Of a DNA stretch of 64,000 bases, positions 34,894 through 44,248 are shown one piece after another. Source of the stretch: Actinomycetes bacterium (GTDB lineage Bacteria; Actinomycetota; Acidimicrobiia; Acidimicrobiales; JAMCPL01); NCBI GenBank assembly GCA_021841005.1, contig JAKBVZ010000036.1:1-64000 (forward strand), in the 5' to 3' direction. A program made the position numbers and the translations under genes. Each line of letters begins with the position of its first letter. The stretch's first letter is position 1. The notes under the pieces were generated by a model, which saw nothing but the letters and a program-made list of their open reading frames with translations, was not told the origin of the DNA and did not search any database.

Positions 34894-36355
34894 TATGCAA
34901 ACCCCTTCCCGTCAACGATATCATTACTTCCCCGAACGCTTCGCTCAAGGTTGGATGAGGCTGGATGAGCCCAGCGAAATCATCCGGTGTAGCTTCCCAA
35001 TTCACCGCCAGGTATCCCGGCGACAGCAATTCTGTTGCCCAGGGCCCGATAATATGCACCCCGAGTATCCTGCCCGACGAGCCGCCGGCCGCAACCTCTG
35101 CGACCACCTTGACCATGCCATCGGTCTCCCCCAGCACCTTGGCCCTCGAATTGCCACCAAAGGGGTCTTTGCGAACCATGACCTCGTAGCCTGCAGCCCT
35201 TGCCTGCTCTTCGCTCATGCCCGCAAATGCAACTTCGGGATGGCTATAAATGCCCCAGGGGACTTTCCCGTAGTCGATGGGAAGCGCAGGCTCTCCTAGT
35301 ATGTGCTTGATCACCTGGATGCCCTCCAGGAAACCGACATGAGCCAGTTGGGGAGTATCGACGATGTCGCCCACAGCCCATACCCCCGTCTCTCCCGTCT
35401 GAAGCTCACCGTTCACGACTACAAACCCTCGCCCATCAAGCTTGACATCGACGCCTTCACCCAGCACACCGTCAGTGAAAGGACGCCTGCCAACGGCAAC
35501 CACGACCATCTCGACAACCACCGACTCGCCGTCCCCGAAGGACACCGTGGTAGTGGACGAAGATGGCTCATGCCCCCTTACCTGCACTCCGGTATGTACC
35601 TTTATCCCCCTGCGCTTGAACGACCGGGTAAGCGCGTTGGATATGTCCTCATCACAACCGGCAAGAAGTCTGGGCAGGGCTTCCAGAACCGTCACGTCTG
35701 CGCCCAAGTCTGAGAAATATGATGCAAACTCGCAACCAATGGCGCCTCCTCCTATCACTGCAACGGTTCTCGGCAAATAATCCAGTGAAAGCACTTCGTC
35801 GGAGGTCACGACCATCTTGCCATCTATGTCCAGCCCGGGTATTGAACGGGTAACTGAACCTGTCGCAAGCACGACATGATCAGCCGCAATCACTCTCTCC
35901 CCACCACCGTCTTCGGCCACACGAACCCTCTTACCAGGTAACAGAGTCCCTGTGCCACGTTCCACGTTTACGTGACGCCCCTTCATCAGGCCGGACAGCC
36001 CCTTATGTAGTTGGTCCACCACCGCAGTCTTGCGAAGCTGCATAGCCGCCATATCCATCCTCGGAGTACCGTCCACCACCACGCCAAATTCACCCGCATT
36101 CTTTACGGATCTCCATACTGATGCGGCTTCGAGCAATTCCTTCGCAGGAACGCATCCCTTATGCAGGCAGGTTCCACCCACCTTCGCCTGCTCGACTACG
36201 GTGATGCGCAGTCCGCACGATGCACCATAAAGAGCTGCCGCATATCCTGCGGGTCCACCCCCTATTATGATGACATCCCTCTCGTTTCCCTGCCCTTGGA
36301 TATCTTGTCCCTGCCCATCAATCTGTCGTATTGTGTCCTGCCGACCAGCCATCAT
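34886..36355 (-). CDS. lpdA: Dihydrolipoyl dehydrogenase (E3)
   Basis: The 489-residue flavoprotein has the FAD dinucleotide fold (VIIIGGGPAGYAAA), the redox-active disulfide GGTCLHKGCVP (Cys63, Cys68), the NAD fold (VAVIGGGAIGCEFASYFSDLG) and the C-terminal His-Glu region (IQPHPTLSEAFGE). It reoxidises the dihydrolipoyl arm of E2 and passes electrons to NAD. A Gln/Gly-rich N-terminal extension (IDGQGQDIQGQG) is unusual and duplicated. It is the first gene of lpdA-E2-lipBA and overlaps E2 by 8 bp. The 238-bp gap upstream contains a short ATG-free stretch with a CTCCGCCAAG duplication only. Confidence 0.93.
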   Translation of the reverse strand: MMAGRQDTIRQIDGQGQDIQGQGNERDVIIIGGGPAGYAAALYGASCGLRITVVEQAKVGGTCLHKGCVPAKELLEAASVWRSVKNAGEFGVVVDGTPRMDMAAMQLRKTAVVDQLHKGLSGLMKGRHVNVERGTGTLLPGKRVRVAEDGGGERVIAADHVVLATGSVTRSIPGLDIDGKMVVTSDEVLSLDYLPRTVAVIGGGAIGCEFASYFSDLGADVTVLEALPRLLAGCDEDISNALTRSFKRRGIKVHTGVQVRGHEPSSSTTTVSFGDGESVVVEMVVVAVGRRPFTDGVLGEGVDVKLDGRGFVVVNGELQTGETGVWAVGDIVDTPQLAHVGFLEGIQVIKHILGEPALPIDYGKVPWGIYSHPEVAFAGMSEEQARAAGYEVMVRKDPFGGNSRAKVLGETDGMVKVVAEVAAGGSSGRILGVHIIGPWATELLSPGYLAVNWEATPDDFAGLIQPHPTLSEAFGEVMISLTGRGLHIG

Positions 36356-36593
36356 GTATCAGAGTCTAGCCTACAGCAGCTTATCTCGTAACCGTACCAG
36401 CTATCGCCACACCATCACATGCCACGATATATGTAGGATGGAACACGCCCGACCGGTATCATGCCCGGCATCTTCAGGAAGACTCCGCCAAGCTCCGCCA
36501 AGGAAATAGATGTGTGTCTCGGTCACTAGGACGGATTTCGCCAATAGATCAAGCAAATCAGTGAACTAGCCAGCTCGCGGCTCTGCGTACCGC

Positions 36594-37616
36594 TCACCAG
36601 GCGGACTTGGCTGGCCTCGTATACCTCTCTATTGTCCTAGAAGCCAGAAGTTGTCCAGCCTTGACGGCACGCGATACTGCCGCCGGGGGTCCTGACGATG
36701 GTCTGTACGCTTTCGATGCCTGGTCCAACTCGCTGTCCTCGTCATCACTCAGCTCCAGATCCGCCGCATCCACGTTTGCCTGTAGCTGAGAGAGCGATCC
36801 CGCTCCCGGAATCGCTACTACGTTGGGCCTGCGTATAAGCCAAGCAAGGGCAACCTGAGTAGGAGTCGCTCCGTGATCACGAGAGATGCGCCTGAGTGCC
36901 TCTACCACCGGCTCGGCTCTGGCCAGATTGCCAGGCTGGAATGCGGCAGTATACGCTCTCAGTCCATCGGGTACGTTGCCCGCCGAATAGCGACCCGACA
37001 GCAGACCCTGAGCGAGCGGGCTGTAAGCTATCACGACATGGCCGGTCTCCTGCGCCCACGGCAGGATATCTGCCTCGATCCGCCTGTCCAGAAGGTTGTA
37101 GCGTACCTGATTGCTGAGGACATTGCCTGCAAGAAACCGTTCAGCCTGCTGCCAGGCCGCCAGAGAAAAATTGGACACGCCTGCATGCTTCACGATGCCG
37201 TCCCGTTGCAACCCGGCCATTGCCCTCATGGTGAAATTGAGCGGAATCACTGGGTTGGGCCAGTGGATCTGGTAAAGATCTATCGTATCCACGCGCAACC
37301 TTGCTGCGCTACGCCTCGCCCTGTCCCTCACCACTGGGTCCACGGGCATGACGGGGAATACCTTCGTCGCGATAAACGCCTCTTCCCTGCGGGAGCCGAG
37401 CACCCTCCCCACAGCACGCTCCGACCGCCCCCATCCATAAACTTCTGCGGTATCTATAAGATTGACACCCAGGTCGAGGGCCTTATTGACTATCGCTGCA
37501 GACTCTTTTTCCTCGTAGCTCCGGCCATAGTTCCACTCCTTGGAACCAAACTGCCACGTACCGAGCCCGATGGCGGAAAGCCTCTCTCCATGGGCTTGCA
37601 CATATTGCATAACCAT
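36594..37616 (-). CDS. Aldo/keto reductase
   Basis: The 340-residue protein has the AKR catalytic set: GTWQFG at the start, NLIDTAEVYGWGRSE (Asp, Tyr), FIATKVF (Lys) and DLYQIHWPN (His), and the NADPH-binding block NVVAIPGAGSLSQLQANV near the C-terminus. It resembles the general AKR group that reduces aldehydes and ketones; no specific substrate is evident. It lies 25 bp downstream of the short-chain dehydrogenase gene and probably shares its transcript. Confidence 0.9.
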   Translation of the reverse strand: MVMQYVQAHGERLSAIGLGTWQFGSKEWNYGRSYEEKESAAIVNKALDLGVNLIDTAEVYGWGRSERAVGRVLGSRREEAFIATKVFPVMPVDPVVRDRARRSAARLRVDTIDLYQIHWPNPVIPLNFTMRAMAGLQRDGIVKHAGVSNFSLAAWQQAERFLAGNVLSNQVRYNLLDRRIEADILPWAQETGHVVIAYSPLAQGLLSGRYSAGNVPDGLRAYTAAFQPGNLARAEPVVEALRRISRDHGATPTQVALAWLIRRPNVVAIPGAGSLSQLQANVDAADLELSDDEDSELDQASKAYRPSSGPPAAVSRAVKAGQLLASRTIERYTRPAKSAW

Positions 37617-37641
37617 ATAGTATCGCCATCCAATCCCTAGT

Positions 37642-38409
37642 TTACTTTGGAGGGAGCCTTATCCCTCCGTCAAGCCTGATGACTTCACCGTTCAAATAGC
37701 TGCACGAAACGATGAATGCCACCACGTCGGCATACTCGGATGGCTTGCCCAGCCGCTTGGGGAAAAGCACCGACTGCCCGAGGGCCTCACGCTGCGGTTC
37801 TGGAAGAAGACCGAGAAGTGGTGTGTCGAACAGACCTGGAGCAATGGCACATACCCTGATGCCGGTAACGGCAAGATCCCTGGATGCCGGCACTGTCATG
37901 CCGACGATGGCACCTTTCGATGCAGAGTATGCCAGCTGGCCGATCTGGCCTTCAAAAGCCGCGACTGAAGCCGTATTGACGATAACTCCCCTGTTGCCAT
38001 CCTCCAGCGGCTCTACCTGCGCTATCGCCGAACTCGCCCTCGTCATGACGTTGAAGGTGCCGATCAGATTGACATTCTGGATGAGCTGGAATGCCTGCAG
38101 ATCATGAGGGGAATTGTCACGATTGATGACCCGGCCTACCCATCCGATACCGGCACAGTTGACAGCAATCCTGAGCCGACCACCTTCTGCGGCCTGATCT
38201 ACCGCTCTCTGGCAATCCTCCGGATTGGATACATCTCCTGTAACATAATTCGTTCCTGCACCAAGCTCATCTGCAAGCTTCTTCGCAGGCTCCTCCTTTA
38301 TGTCAAATATCGTACAACGTGCTCCCAGAGAGGTGAGCTTGCGTACGGTGGCTTCTCCGAGTCCCGAGGCACCACCGGTCACTATTGCTGAACATCCATT
38401 TATTTCCAT
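37642..38409 (-). CDS. Short-chain dehydrogenase, 3-hydroxyacyl-CoA dehydrogenase type II-like
   Basis: The 255-residue SDR has the NAD motif [11 protein letters not shown], the NCAG motif ([10 protein letters not shown]) and catalytic residues in [25 protein letters not shown] (Ser, Tyr-x3-Lys). The acidic residue after beta-2 (FDIKEE) predicts NAD rather than NADP. The overall sequence resembles the HSD17B10/3-hydroxyacyl-CoA dehydrogenase type II group ([26 protein letters not shown]), which oxidises 3-hydroxy-2-methylacyl-CoA. Beta-oxidation or branched-chain breakdown is the likely role. Confidence 0.88.
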   Translation of the reverse strand: MEINGCSAIVTGGASGLGEATVRKLTSLGARCTIFDIKEEPAKKLADELGAGTNYVTGDVSNPEDCQRAVDQAAEGGRLRIAVNCAGIGWVGRVINRDNSPHDLQAFQLIQNVNLIGTFNVMTRASSAIAQVEPLEDGNRGVIVNTASVAAFEGQIGQLAYSASKGAIVGMTVPASRDLAVTGIRVCAIAPGLFDTPLLGLLPEPQREALGQSVLFPKRLGKPSEYADVVAFIVSCSYLNGEVIRLDGGIRLPPK

Positions 38410-38484
38410 GAAGACGATGCTAGACCATCCATGCGGCTACGCGCCAAATCGATTGCCCACCTGGCGCTTCAAAATGCTGAGCCG

Positions 38485-39168
38485 TCAGGCAGGCCCGCTT
38501 CCTCGCTGTGTCCTAGCGGCCTCGTTGGCCATGGCATCCACGAGTTCGTTCATCGCATCTCCTGAATGCCCGCGAGTCCAGGAAAAGTCGACTTCGATAG
38601 GACCGTCCAGCACCAGATGCAACAGAGGTTCCCATAGATCACGATTGGCAACGCCATCACCTTTGGCGTTCCTCCAGCCTTTCTTTATCCATCCTTCCCA
38701 CCAGTGATGGCTGAAGCAGTTGACCAGATAGGATGAGTCGCTGATTATAGTCAGCCTGACCGGGTCAATGCCCGAGCCGCATGACCGGGAAGGAGCGGAA
38801 GTGGTAACTCCACCGGCTAAAGTAGTAAGACCGAGCCGGTCAGTTCGATCAGTTCGATCAGCCAGGTCATTGCACTCGTCAAAAGTACCGTTTATTTGGG
38901 TCGTTACAGCGTATCCGGTCGCTCCGGCGGCTGTGCCTGATTGGCGCACGGCACCACCAGCAATAATTCTGGAATCGCATCGCTGGCCTACGAGATGGTC
39001 AATGTGATCCACTATCCACTGCATCGCCTCCAGCGCAGCAGTGAGCTCCATCCTCTGATTCGTGGTGGAGCGCTCCGCCCCGCTGGCGGTTGGGCCGCCA
39101 ACGAGTGCCCAAGCCCAGCCACCAGGCCCCGGATTCCCGAGACACGAACCGTCCGTGTAGGCAATCAC
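38485..39168 (-). CDS. rnhA: Ribonuclease HI with a ~70-residue insertion in the catalytic domain
   Basis: The catalytic residues of RNase HI are all present: Asp6 (YTDGSCLGNPGPGG), Glu41 (NQRMELTAAL), Asp144 (ISDSSYL), and the His201...Asp211 pair (GHSGDAMNELVDAMANEAA). Normal enzymes are ~150 residues; this one has 227 because ~70 residues (about 60-133) intervene between the Glu41 helix and the Asp144 strand. The insert is Gly/Thr/Ser-rich with a small tandem (DRTDRTDR) and no recognisable fold. Activity should be retained if it loops out. The gene starts with ATG and stands alone. Confidence 0.88.
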   Translation of the reverse strand: MIAYTDGSCLGNPGPGGWAWALVGGPTASGAERSTTNQRMELTAALEAMQWIVDHIDHLVGQRCDSRIIAGGAVRQSGTAAGATGYAVTTQINGTFDECNDLADRTDRTDRLGLTTLAGGVTTSAPSRSCGSGIDPVRLTIISDSSYLVNCFSHHWWEGWIKKGWRNAKGDGVANRDLWEPLLHLVLDGPIEVDFSWTRGHSGDAMNELVDAMANEAARTQRGSGPA

Positions 39169-39231
39169 GGCAAGCCCTTAGCGAGAATATCTAACCCGGC
39201 GACTGAATAAAATACATCCATCAGCCGACAA

Positions 39232-39261
39232 TTTACCCCAACGCCAACCGGTAGGTAAAAT
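39232..39261 (+). promoter_or_regulatory. Candidate promoter for aceE
   Basis: TTTACC (39232-39237), 18 bases, then TAAAAT (39256-39261) reads as a moderate sigma-70 promoter pointing at aceE. The start would be near 39268, leaving a leader of about 230 bases that contains an eight-copy GAGCAG array. Nothing else is visible in the 328-bp gap 39169-39496. Confidence 0.4.
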
Positions 39262-39382
39262 ACTGTCGATCCAACCGCGCCAACCGCTCCAGTATGCCGG
39301 TATGCGAGCCACGCTATCGTTAAACGGCGTGTGGCAGCACGGCGCACTGCCCCGGCAGGCGCCGATGCGATCAAAGGCACAG

Positions 39383-39433
<51 letters not shown>

Positions 39434-39496
39434 GCTGCCAGGCAAGTGCCGGCACAGGCATCCTGCCAACGTTAACGCATCTACAAGTGAAAGAAT

Positions 39497-42343
39497 ATGA
39501 CCATGCTGTTTGATGGGCTGTCGCACCAATTGCCTGACATCGATCCGGAAGAGACCATGGAGTGGATGGACTCCTTCGACGCTGTCGTCGATACCAAGGG
39601 CCGTGGCCGTGGGCGGTTCCTTCTTATGAAAATGCTCGAACGTGCCAGGACAAAGCAAGTGGATTTCCCCGCCACTATATCCACCCCCTACGTCAATACC
39701 ATAGCGAAAGATCAGGAGCCATGGTTTCCTGGAGACGAACAAATGGAGAGACGGATAAGGGCTTATATACGCTGGAATGCCGCCGTCATGGTCATAAGGG
39801 CGAATACACGCAATCCCGGCATCGGCGGGCATCTATCCACTTACGCAAGTTCCGCAACACTGTATGAAGTAGGTTTCAACTATTTCTTCAGGGGAAAGTC
39901 GGATGGCGGGTTCGGAGACCAGGTCTTTTTCCAAGGGCACGCATCACCAGGGATATACGCTAGGGCGTTTGTAGAAGGCCGGCTGAGCGAAGAGCAGATG
40001 GACAGCTTCAGGACAGAGGTAGACAACGGAGGGCTACCAAGCTACCCTCATCCTCGCCTCGCTCCGGACTTCTGGGAGTTCCCCACAGTTTCGATGGGCC
40101 TAGGGCCGCTGTTCGCCATATACCAGGCACATATAAACCGCTACCTGCAGAGCCGCGAACTCGTCGATACCTCCAATGCCAGGGTATGGGCGTTTGCCGG
40201 TGATGGGGAGATGGACGAGCCTGAAGCAATAGCAGCGCTGGGAGTAGCGGGCCGGGAACACTTGGACAACCTCATCTTCGTGGTCAATTGCAACCTCCAG
40301 CGCCTCGATGGCCCGGTACGGGGAAACGGAAAGATCATCCAGGAACTCGAAGCGACCTTTCGTGGCGCCGGATGGAATGTAATCAAGGTCATCTGGGGTT
40401 CCAAGTGGGACGACCTGCTTGCCAGAGATGTAGACGGCGTCCTGCTCGACAAGATGAACACCACCCCCGATGGTGATTTCCAAAAATACGCCACCGAATC
40501 GGGTGCATACATTCGCGAGCACTTCTTCGGACCGGACCCAAGACTGCGCAAGATGGTGGAACATCTTACCGACGAAGAGCTCCAGAACCTTCCTAGAGGA
40601 GGCCATGACTACCGCAAACTCTATGCCGCCTACAAGCTGGCAACTGAAGAACGGGAGGCGCCTACTGCCATCCTGGCAAAGACGATCAAGGGTTGGATGC
40701 TGGGACCAGAGGTGGAGGCACGCAACGCCACCCATCAGATCAAGAAGATGGGCAGCGCTCAGCTAGTGGCGCTACGAGATCGCCTCAATCTCATAGAGGA
40801 AATACCTGACAGCGCCTTGGATGGCGATATCCCCCCTTACTACCGACCGGAAAAAGGCTCTACCGCTTACGACTATATCATGGCTAGACGTAAGCTGACG
40901 GCAGGCCCGGTGCCTCAACGAGTGGTCAGGAAGCGCACTACCGGTAAACCGGACGCCAAGGTTTTCGATGACCTGCTGGAAGGATCCAACGGGCAAGCCG
41001 TCTCCACCACCATGGTATTCGCTAGGTTGTTACGCAACATGGCCAGGGATGCCGAAATCGGCAAACTGGTGGTACCTATCGTACCTGACGAAGCACGCAC
41101 TTTCGGCCTCGAACCACTTATTTCCGAACACAAGATCTACGCTCCCGAGGGGCAGCTGTACACACCCGTCGACGCAGGTCTGCTGCTGACCTACGCAGAG
41201 GCAAAAAACGGCCAGATACTCGAAGAGGGCATAACCGAAGCGGGAGCCATGGCTGCTTTTGGTAGCCTAGCGACCGCCTATGCCACCTGGGGTCGGCCCA
41301 TGATACCTATACTGCTCTTTTACTCGATGTTTGGTTTCCAGCGCGCAGGAGATATCACGTGGCTGCTCGGCGATATCCGGGCAAGGGGGATACTCGCTGG
41401 CTGCACAGCAGGACGTACCACACTTGAAGGCGAGGGACTCCAGCATGACGATGGGCATTCCCCCCTGCTGGCATCGGTAAATCCCGCCTGCCGCATATAT
41501 GACCCTGCTTTCTCGTACGAGATAGCGGCAATCATGCAATATGCAGTGAAAGAGATCCTCGACCCCGACAGTGAGGATGCCTTTTTCTATCTCACCTTAT
41601 ACAACGAGAATTATCCCATGCAGGCACTACCGCCTGGGATTGACAGGGATCGCATCCTGGAAGGCACGGTCAAGGGTATGTACCTCTATGCAGAACGCCC
41701 AGACGGCGTTAGCCGTGCTACGGACAGGAAAGACAGCCAGGACAGCAGGGACAGCAGGGACAGCAGGGACAGCAGGGACAGCGCAACCAGTGGCAACGGC
41801 CCAGCCGGCAAGGTGCCCTCATCGCACGAATCAAACGGACTTTCCGCAACGTTGCTTTTCTCAGGTCCGCTCTTCGGGGAGGTAATGAAAGCCCGAGAAT
41901 TGCTCGCTTCGGACTGGGGGATAGGTGCCGACGTATACTCTGCAACCTCGTACACCACATTGCGCCGGGAAGCTCTATCCACGATGCGCCACAACATGCT
42001 GCATCCGACTATTGCTCCCAGGTTGCCATATGTCACCCAGATGCTCTCCGGCGGTACGGGACCGATTGTAGCCGTAAGTGATTACATCCGGTCGGTTCCA
42101 GACCAGATAGCCCGATTCGTTCCTGCCGGACGGATGTTTATGTCACTCGGCACAGACGGGTTCGGCAGATCGGACACGCGTAGTGCACTGAGACGTTTCT
42201 TCGAGACAGATGCGGCACACATAGTCGTTGCCACGCTGTACGCGCTCGCTCTCGCCGGGGAGATAGGACCCGAAACGGTTGCTGCTGCGATAAGGCGATA
42301 CAGTATCGACCCTGAGCTACCCGACCCCTGGGCACTGAAGTAG
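39497..42343 (+). CDS. aceE: Pyruvate dehydrogenase E1 component, homodimeric type
   Basis: The 948-residue protein is AceE: GGHLSTYASSATLYEVGFNYFF, QGHASPGIYARAF, the thiamine-diphosphate motif GDGEMDEPE...NCNLQRLDG, and DITWLLGD ... GEGLQHDDGHS, EGITEAGAMAAFGSLATAYATW. It decarboxylates pyruvate and acetylates the lipoyl arm of E2. It is about 60 residues longer than the E. coli enzyme. Part of the excess is an in-frame array DSRDSRDSRDSRDS around residue 750, in a surface loop between conserved blocks. The first of two nearby ATG codons (M1, M3) has only a weak Shine-Dalgarno. The last 9 bp and stop lie inside a direct repeat. Confidence 0.95.
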   Translation: MTMLFDGLSHQLPDIDPEETMEWMDSFDAVVDTKGRGRGRFLLMKMLERARTKQVDFPATISTPYVNTIAKDQEPWFPGDEQMERRIRAYIRWNAAVMVIRANTRNPGIGGHLSTYASSATLYEVGFNYFFRGKSDGGFGDQVFFQGHASPGIYARAFVEGRLSEEQMDSFRTEVDNGGLPSYPHPRLAPDFWEFPTVSMGLGPLFAIYQAHINRYLQSRELVDTSNARVWAFAGDGEMDEPEAIAALGVAGREHLDNLIFVVNCNLQRLDGPVRGNGKIIQELEATFRGAGWNVIKVIWGSKWDDLLARDVDGVLLDKMNTTPDGDFQKYATESGAYIREHFFGPDPRLRKMVEHLTDEELQNLPRGGHDYRKLYAAYKLATEEREAPTAILAKTIKGWMLGPEVEARNATHQIKKMGSAQLVALRDRLNLIEEIPDSALDGDIPPYYRPEKGSTAYDYIMARRKLTAGPVPQRVVRKRTTGKPDAKVFDDLLEGSNGQAVSTTMVFARLLRNMARDAEIGKLVVPIVPDEARTFGLEPLISEHKIYAPEGQLYTPVDAGLLLTYAEAKNGQILEEGITEAGAMAAFGSLATAYATWGRPMIPILLFYSMFGFQRAGDITWLLGDIRARGILAGCTAGRTTLEGEGLQHDDGHSPLLASVNPACRIYDPAFSYEIAAIMQYAVKEILDPDSEDAFFYLTLYNENYPMQALPPGIDRDRILEGTVKGMYLYAERPDGVSRATDRKDSQDSRDSRDSRDSRDSATSGNGPAGKVPSSHESNGLSATLLFSGPLFGEVMKARELLASDWGIGADVYSATSYTTLRREALSTMRHNMLHPTIAPRLPYVTQMLSGGTGPIVAVSDYIRSVPDQIARFVPAGRMFMSLGTDGFGRSDTRSALRRFFETDAAHIVVATLYALALAGEIGPETVAAAIRRYSIDPELPDPWALK
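41732..41782 (+). repeat. 9-bp in-frame array inside aceE
   Basis: One variant and four perfect copies of GACAGCAGG, plus a partial copy, encode Asp-Ser-Gln/Arg repeats in AceE. Copy-number change would keep the frame. Confidence 0.95.
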
Positions 42344-42441
42344 GCCTGGAACACAAGTGGGGCGGTCGCGATTTATATTACCTCCTATCGCGTCGTAATG
42401 GGTGGCTGAAGTAAATCTGGAACAGAGGTGGGGCGGTCGCG
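42335..42441 (+). repeat. 36-bp direct repeat, period 71, over the aceE stop codon
   Basis: CTGAAGTAxxxCTGGAACAxAxGTGGGGCGGTCGCG occurs at 42335 and 42406. The first copy contains the aceE stop (TAG, 42341). The ~35 bp between copies are unrelated. A few mismatches indicate an older event than the other loci of this kind. Confidence 0.85.
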
Positions 42442-42746
42442 GTCAACGGCACCCGACCCCCATTTCCACCCAGCTCACTCCACCGGAAGCAGCCTACATA
42501 TTATCGGACTGCGATGCTAATGCTCTGGTGGTTTCTCGGGAACTAATCACTGTGGCCACCGATGCTTTGGATATCCTGAAGCATGAAGACGCTGCACTCC
42601 CTGCCAGGATACTCAAGCTGTCCACCGGTACCGGGGTTTCCGGTGGATACCCATGTCACACGTCTTGCGATCCCTGCCAGGATACTCAAGCTATCCACCG
42701 GTACCGGTTCGCATGCCAGCTGGTTATCAATACACACTACATGTAG
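42402..42746 (+). pseudogene. Remnant of an acyl-CoA synthetase (AMP-binding) gene
   Basis: The 114-codon ORF contains TPISTQLTPPEAAYILSDCD followed by NALVVSRELITVA, a block typical of FadD-type acyl-CoA synthetases (…TPISTHLTPxEAAYIxxDC…). The AMP-binding and adenylation motifs are absent, and the frame dissolves into a 73-bp period duplication that shifts frame. I read it as a decayed gene fragment, not a functional protein. It fills most of the 545-bp gap between aceE and the first LRV gene. Confidence 0.6.
42598..42707 (+). repeat. 37-bp direct repeat, period 73, in the synthetase remnant
   Basis: Copies at 42598-42634 and 42671-42707 (TCCCTGCCAGGATACTCAAG...) differ by one base over 37 bp. 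The spacer includes CCACCGG...CCGGTGG, an inverted repeat. The 73-bp offset breaks the reading frame of the remnant. Confidence 0.92.
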
Positions 42747-42888
42747 ACAATATCGCCACTATTAGTATTTTTTAAGCAAAAAGGTACTATAATTAGAGGT
42801 AGAGGCGTAGGCAGGAGAAAGCCAGACAGTGCCTACCAGGTACTATCTGCAACCATCCACAAGACAGTTGCGTAACCGGAGAGTGAGG

Positions 42889-43908
42889 ATGATAGCTGCA
42901 ACTACCAGCACAGACAGGTCAAACGGATCGGACAGGGCAACGCAGTTGCGTAAAACACACCTGACCGGACCTACCGATGACCCGTTCATCAATGCCGTTA
43001 TACGACGATCCCTAGATCCAGATCCAAAGCTCAGACGACTGGCTGCATCCAGCCGGCATGCCACCCCATTTATACTGGCGTTCCTTGCCCTTGACGACGA
43101 TGGCATTACCCGTATGAAAGTGGCCGGCAACGCTATCACGCCGAGCGTAGTGCTGGAACACCTCTCTCTGGATTCGCTGGACAGCGTGAGGGCCGAAGTG
43201 GCCGGCAACCCAAATGTCACCCCTGCCTTACTGGAAGAGCTTTCTGATGATCAATCATTCCTGGTAAGGGCACGCGTGGCAAGCAACAGGGCTTCAGACG
43301 TGAGCGTGCTTGCCTACCTGGCAGACGATGCCAACTGGAGCGTACGGGAAGCGGTTGCCTCCAACCCCATGACCCTGCAAGAAACACTTGATCAGCTGGC
43401 TACGGACGACTCGTCACATGTGCGCCGCGCAGTAGGAAACAACCCTGCCACATCGCTCAAGTGGCTCATGGCGCTCGCTGACGATCCGGACCGGTCCGTG
43501 CGTACAGCCGTATATGGCAACCCGTCCAGTAACGATCAAGTGAGGAACAAGGTGGAAGGATACCTTTCAGTACGGGTAGGTATCCATCCTGCTGCAAGTC
43601 TGGCAACAGATGCACGTAGGCTCATGAATATGGCAAGCAACCGCAACTGGGTAATCCGCCAGGGCGTCGCCATGAATCCGGTAGCTCCTAGGCACGCGTT
43701 GACACAACTGGCCAAGGACCCCGACTGGAGAGTAAGACGAGGCGTGGCGGCAAACCATGCCACACCCAGAGACACCCTGATCCTGCTTGCAGACGACAAC
43801 CATCCTGAGGTATGCCAGGCGGTAGCCGACAACTCGGCCGTCCCTCCCGCCGCTCTCACGATTGCCTTGGCCAACTTGGCCAAGGTGCACCGGCGTTACG
43901 TTGTATAG
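42889..43908 (+). CDS. LRV-repeat protein (paralogue 1)
   Basis: The product is almost wholly made of ~24-residue units of the leucine-rich-repeat-variant type, such as DPDWRVRRGVAANHATPRDTL and DDANWSVREAVASNPMTLQETL; about a dozen are visible. The LRV fold is a solenoid of alternating alpha and 3-10 helices; the only well-known example is the Azotobacter vinelandii protein, which also carries a 4Fe-4S domain. No such Cys cluster is present here. The ORF track uses a GTG at 42829; ATG 42889 with GGAG seven bases upstream looks better. A TATAAT box is at 42788. The role is unknown, probably protein or nucleic-acid binding. Confidence 0.78.
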   Translation: MIAATTSTDRSNGSDRATQLRKTHLTGPTDDPFINAVIRRSLDPDPKLRRLAASSRHATPFILAFLALDDDGITRMKVAGNAITPSVVLEHLSLDSLDSVRAEVAGNPNVTPALLEELSDDQSFLVRARVASNRASDVSVLAYLADDANWSVREAVASNPMTLQETLDQLATDDSSHVRRAVGNNPATSLKWLMALADDPDRSVRTAVYGNPSSNDQVRNKVEGYLSVRVGIHPAASLATDARRLMNMASNRNWVIRQGVAMNPVAPRHALTQLAKDPDWRVRRGVAANHATPRDTLILLADDNHPEVCQAVADNSAVPPAALTIALANLAKVHRRYVV

Positions 43909-44014
43909 AGCGCCATCTAGCGGGTCCGCTGATGCCAGAACCTACAGCACCGAAGGCATGACGGCGTTTACGCTGTGGGTTGCCGCGCTGCCGACTGCTG
44001 TGCTACCACACGAT

Positions 44015-44117
44015 GCACACCTGCACACCTGCACACCTGCACACCTGCACACCTGCACACCTGCACACCTGCACACCTGCACACCTGCACACCTGCACAC
44101 CTGCACACCTGCACACC
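44015..44117. repeat. About 13 perfect copies of an 8-bp unit between the LRV genes
   Basis: GCACACCT is repeated 12.9 times without change over 103 bp in the 307-bp gap between the two LRV genes. ORFs listed across it are read-through of the repeat (LHTCTPAH in all three frames) and are not genes. An 8-bp unit would shift any frame, so it can only sit in non-coding DNA or at a switch. Confidence 0.97.
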
Positions 44118-44248
44118 GCACCAGGTACCCGGGCCCAGACACGGGCTACACAGACTATATTGCCTCCATGCCCAGGCACTGGTATGCACCTGTGTGGCAG
44201 AACATCATGCTATGATTGAGTGTAGAGGATACGGAGGAGACCATAGAG

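Noticed and set aside
44015-44117. ORFs such as 43862-44215 and 43942-44142 encoding LHTCTPAH repeats, and the array as a CRISPR
   Set aside because: The 8-bp unit opens all frames on both strands, so the ORFs are artefacts. There are no spacers, so it is a satellite, not a CRISPR array.
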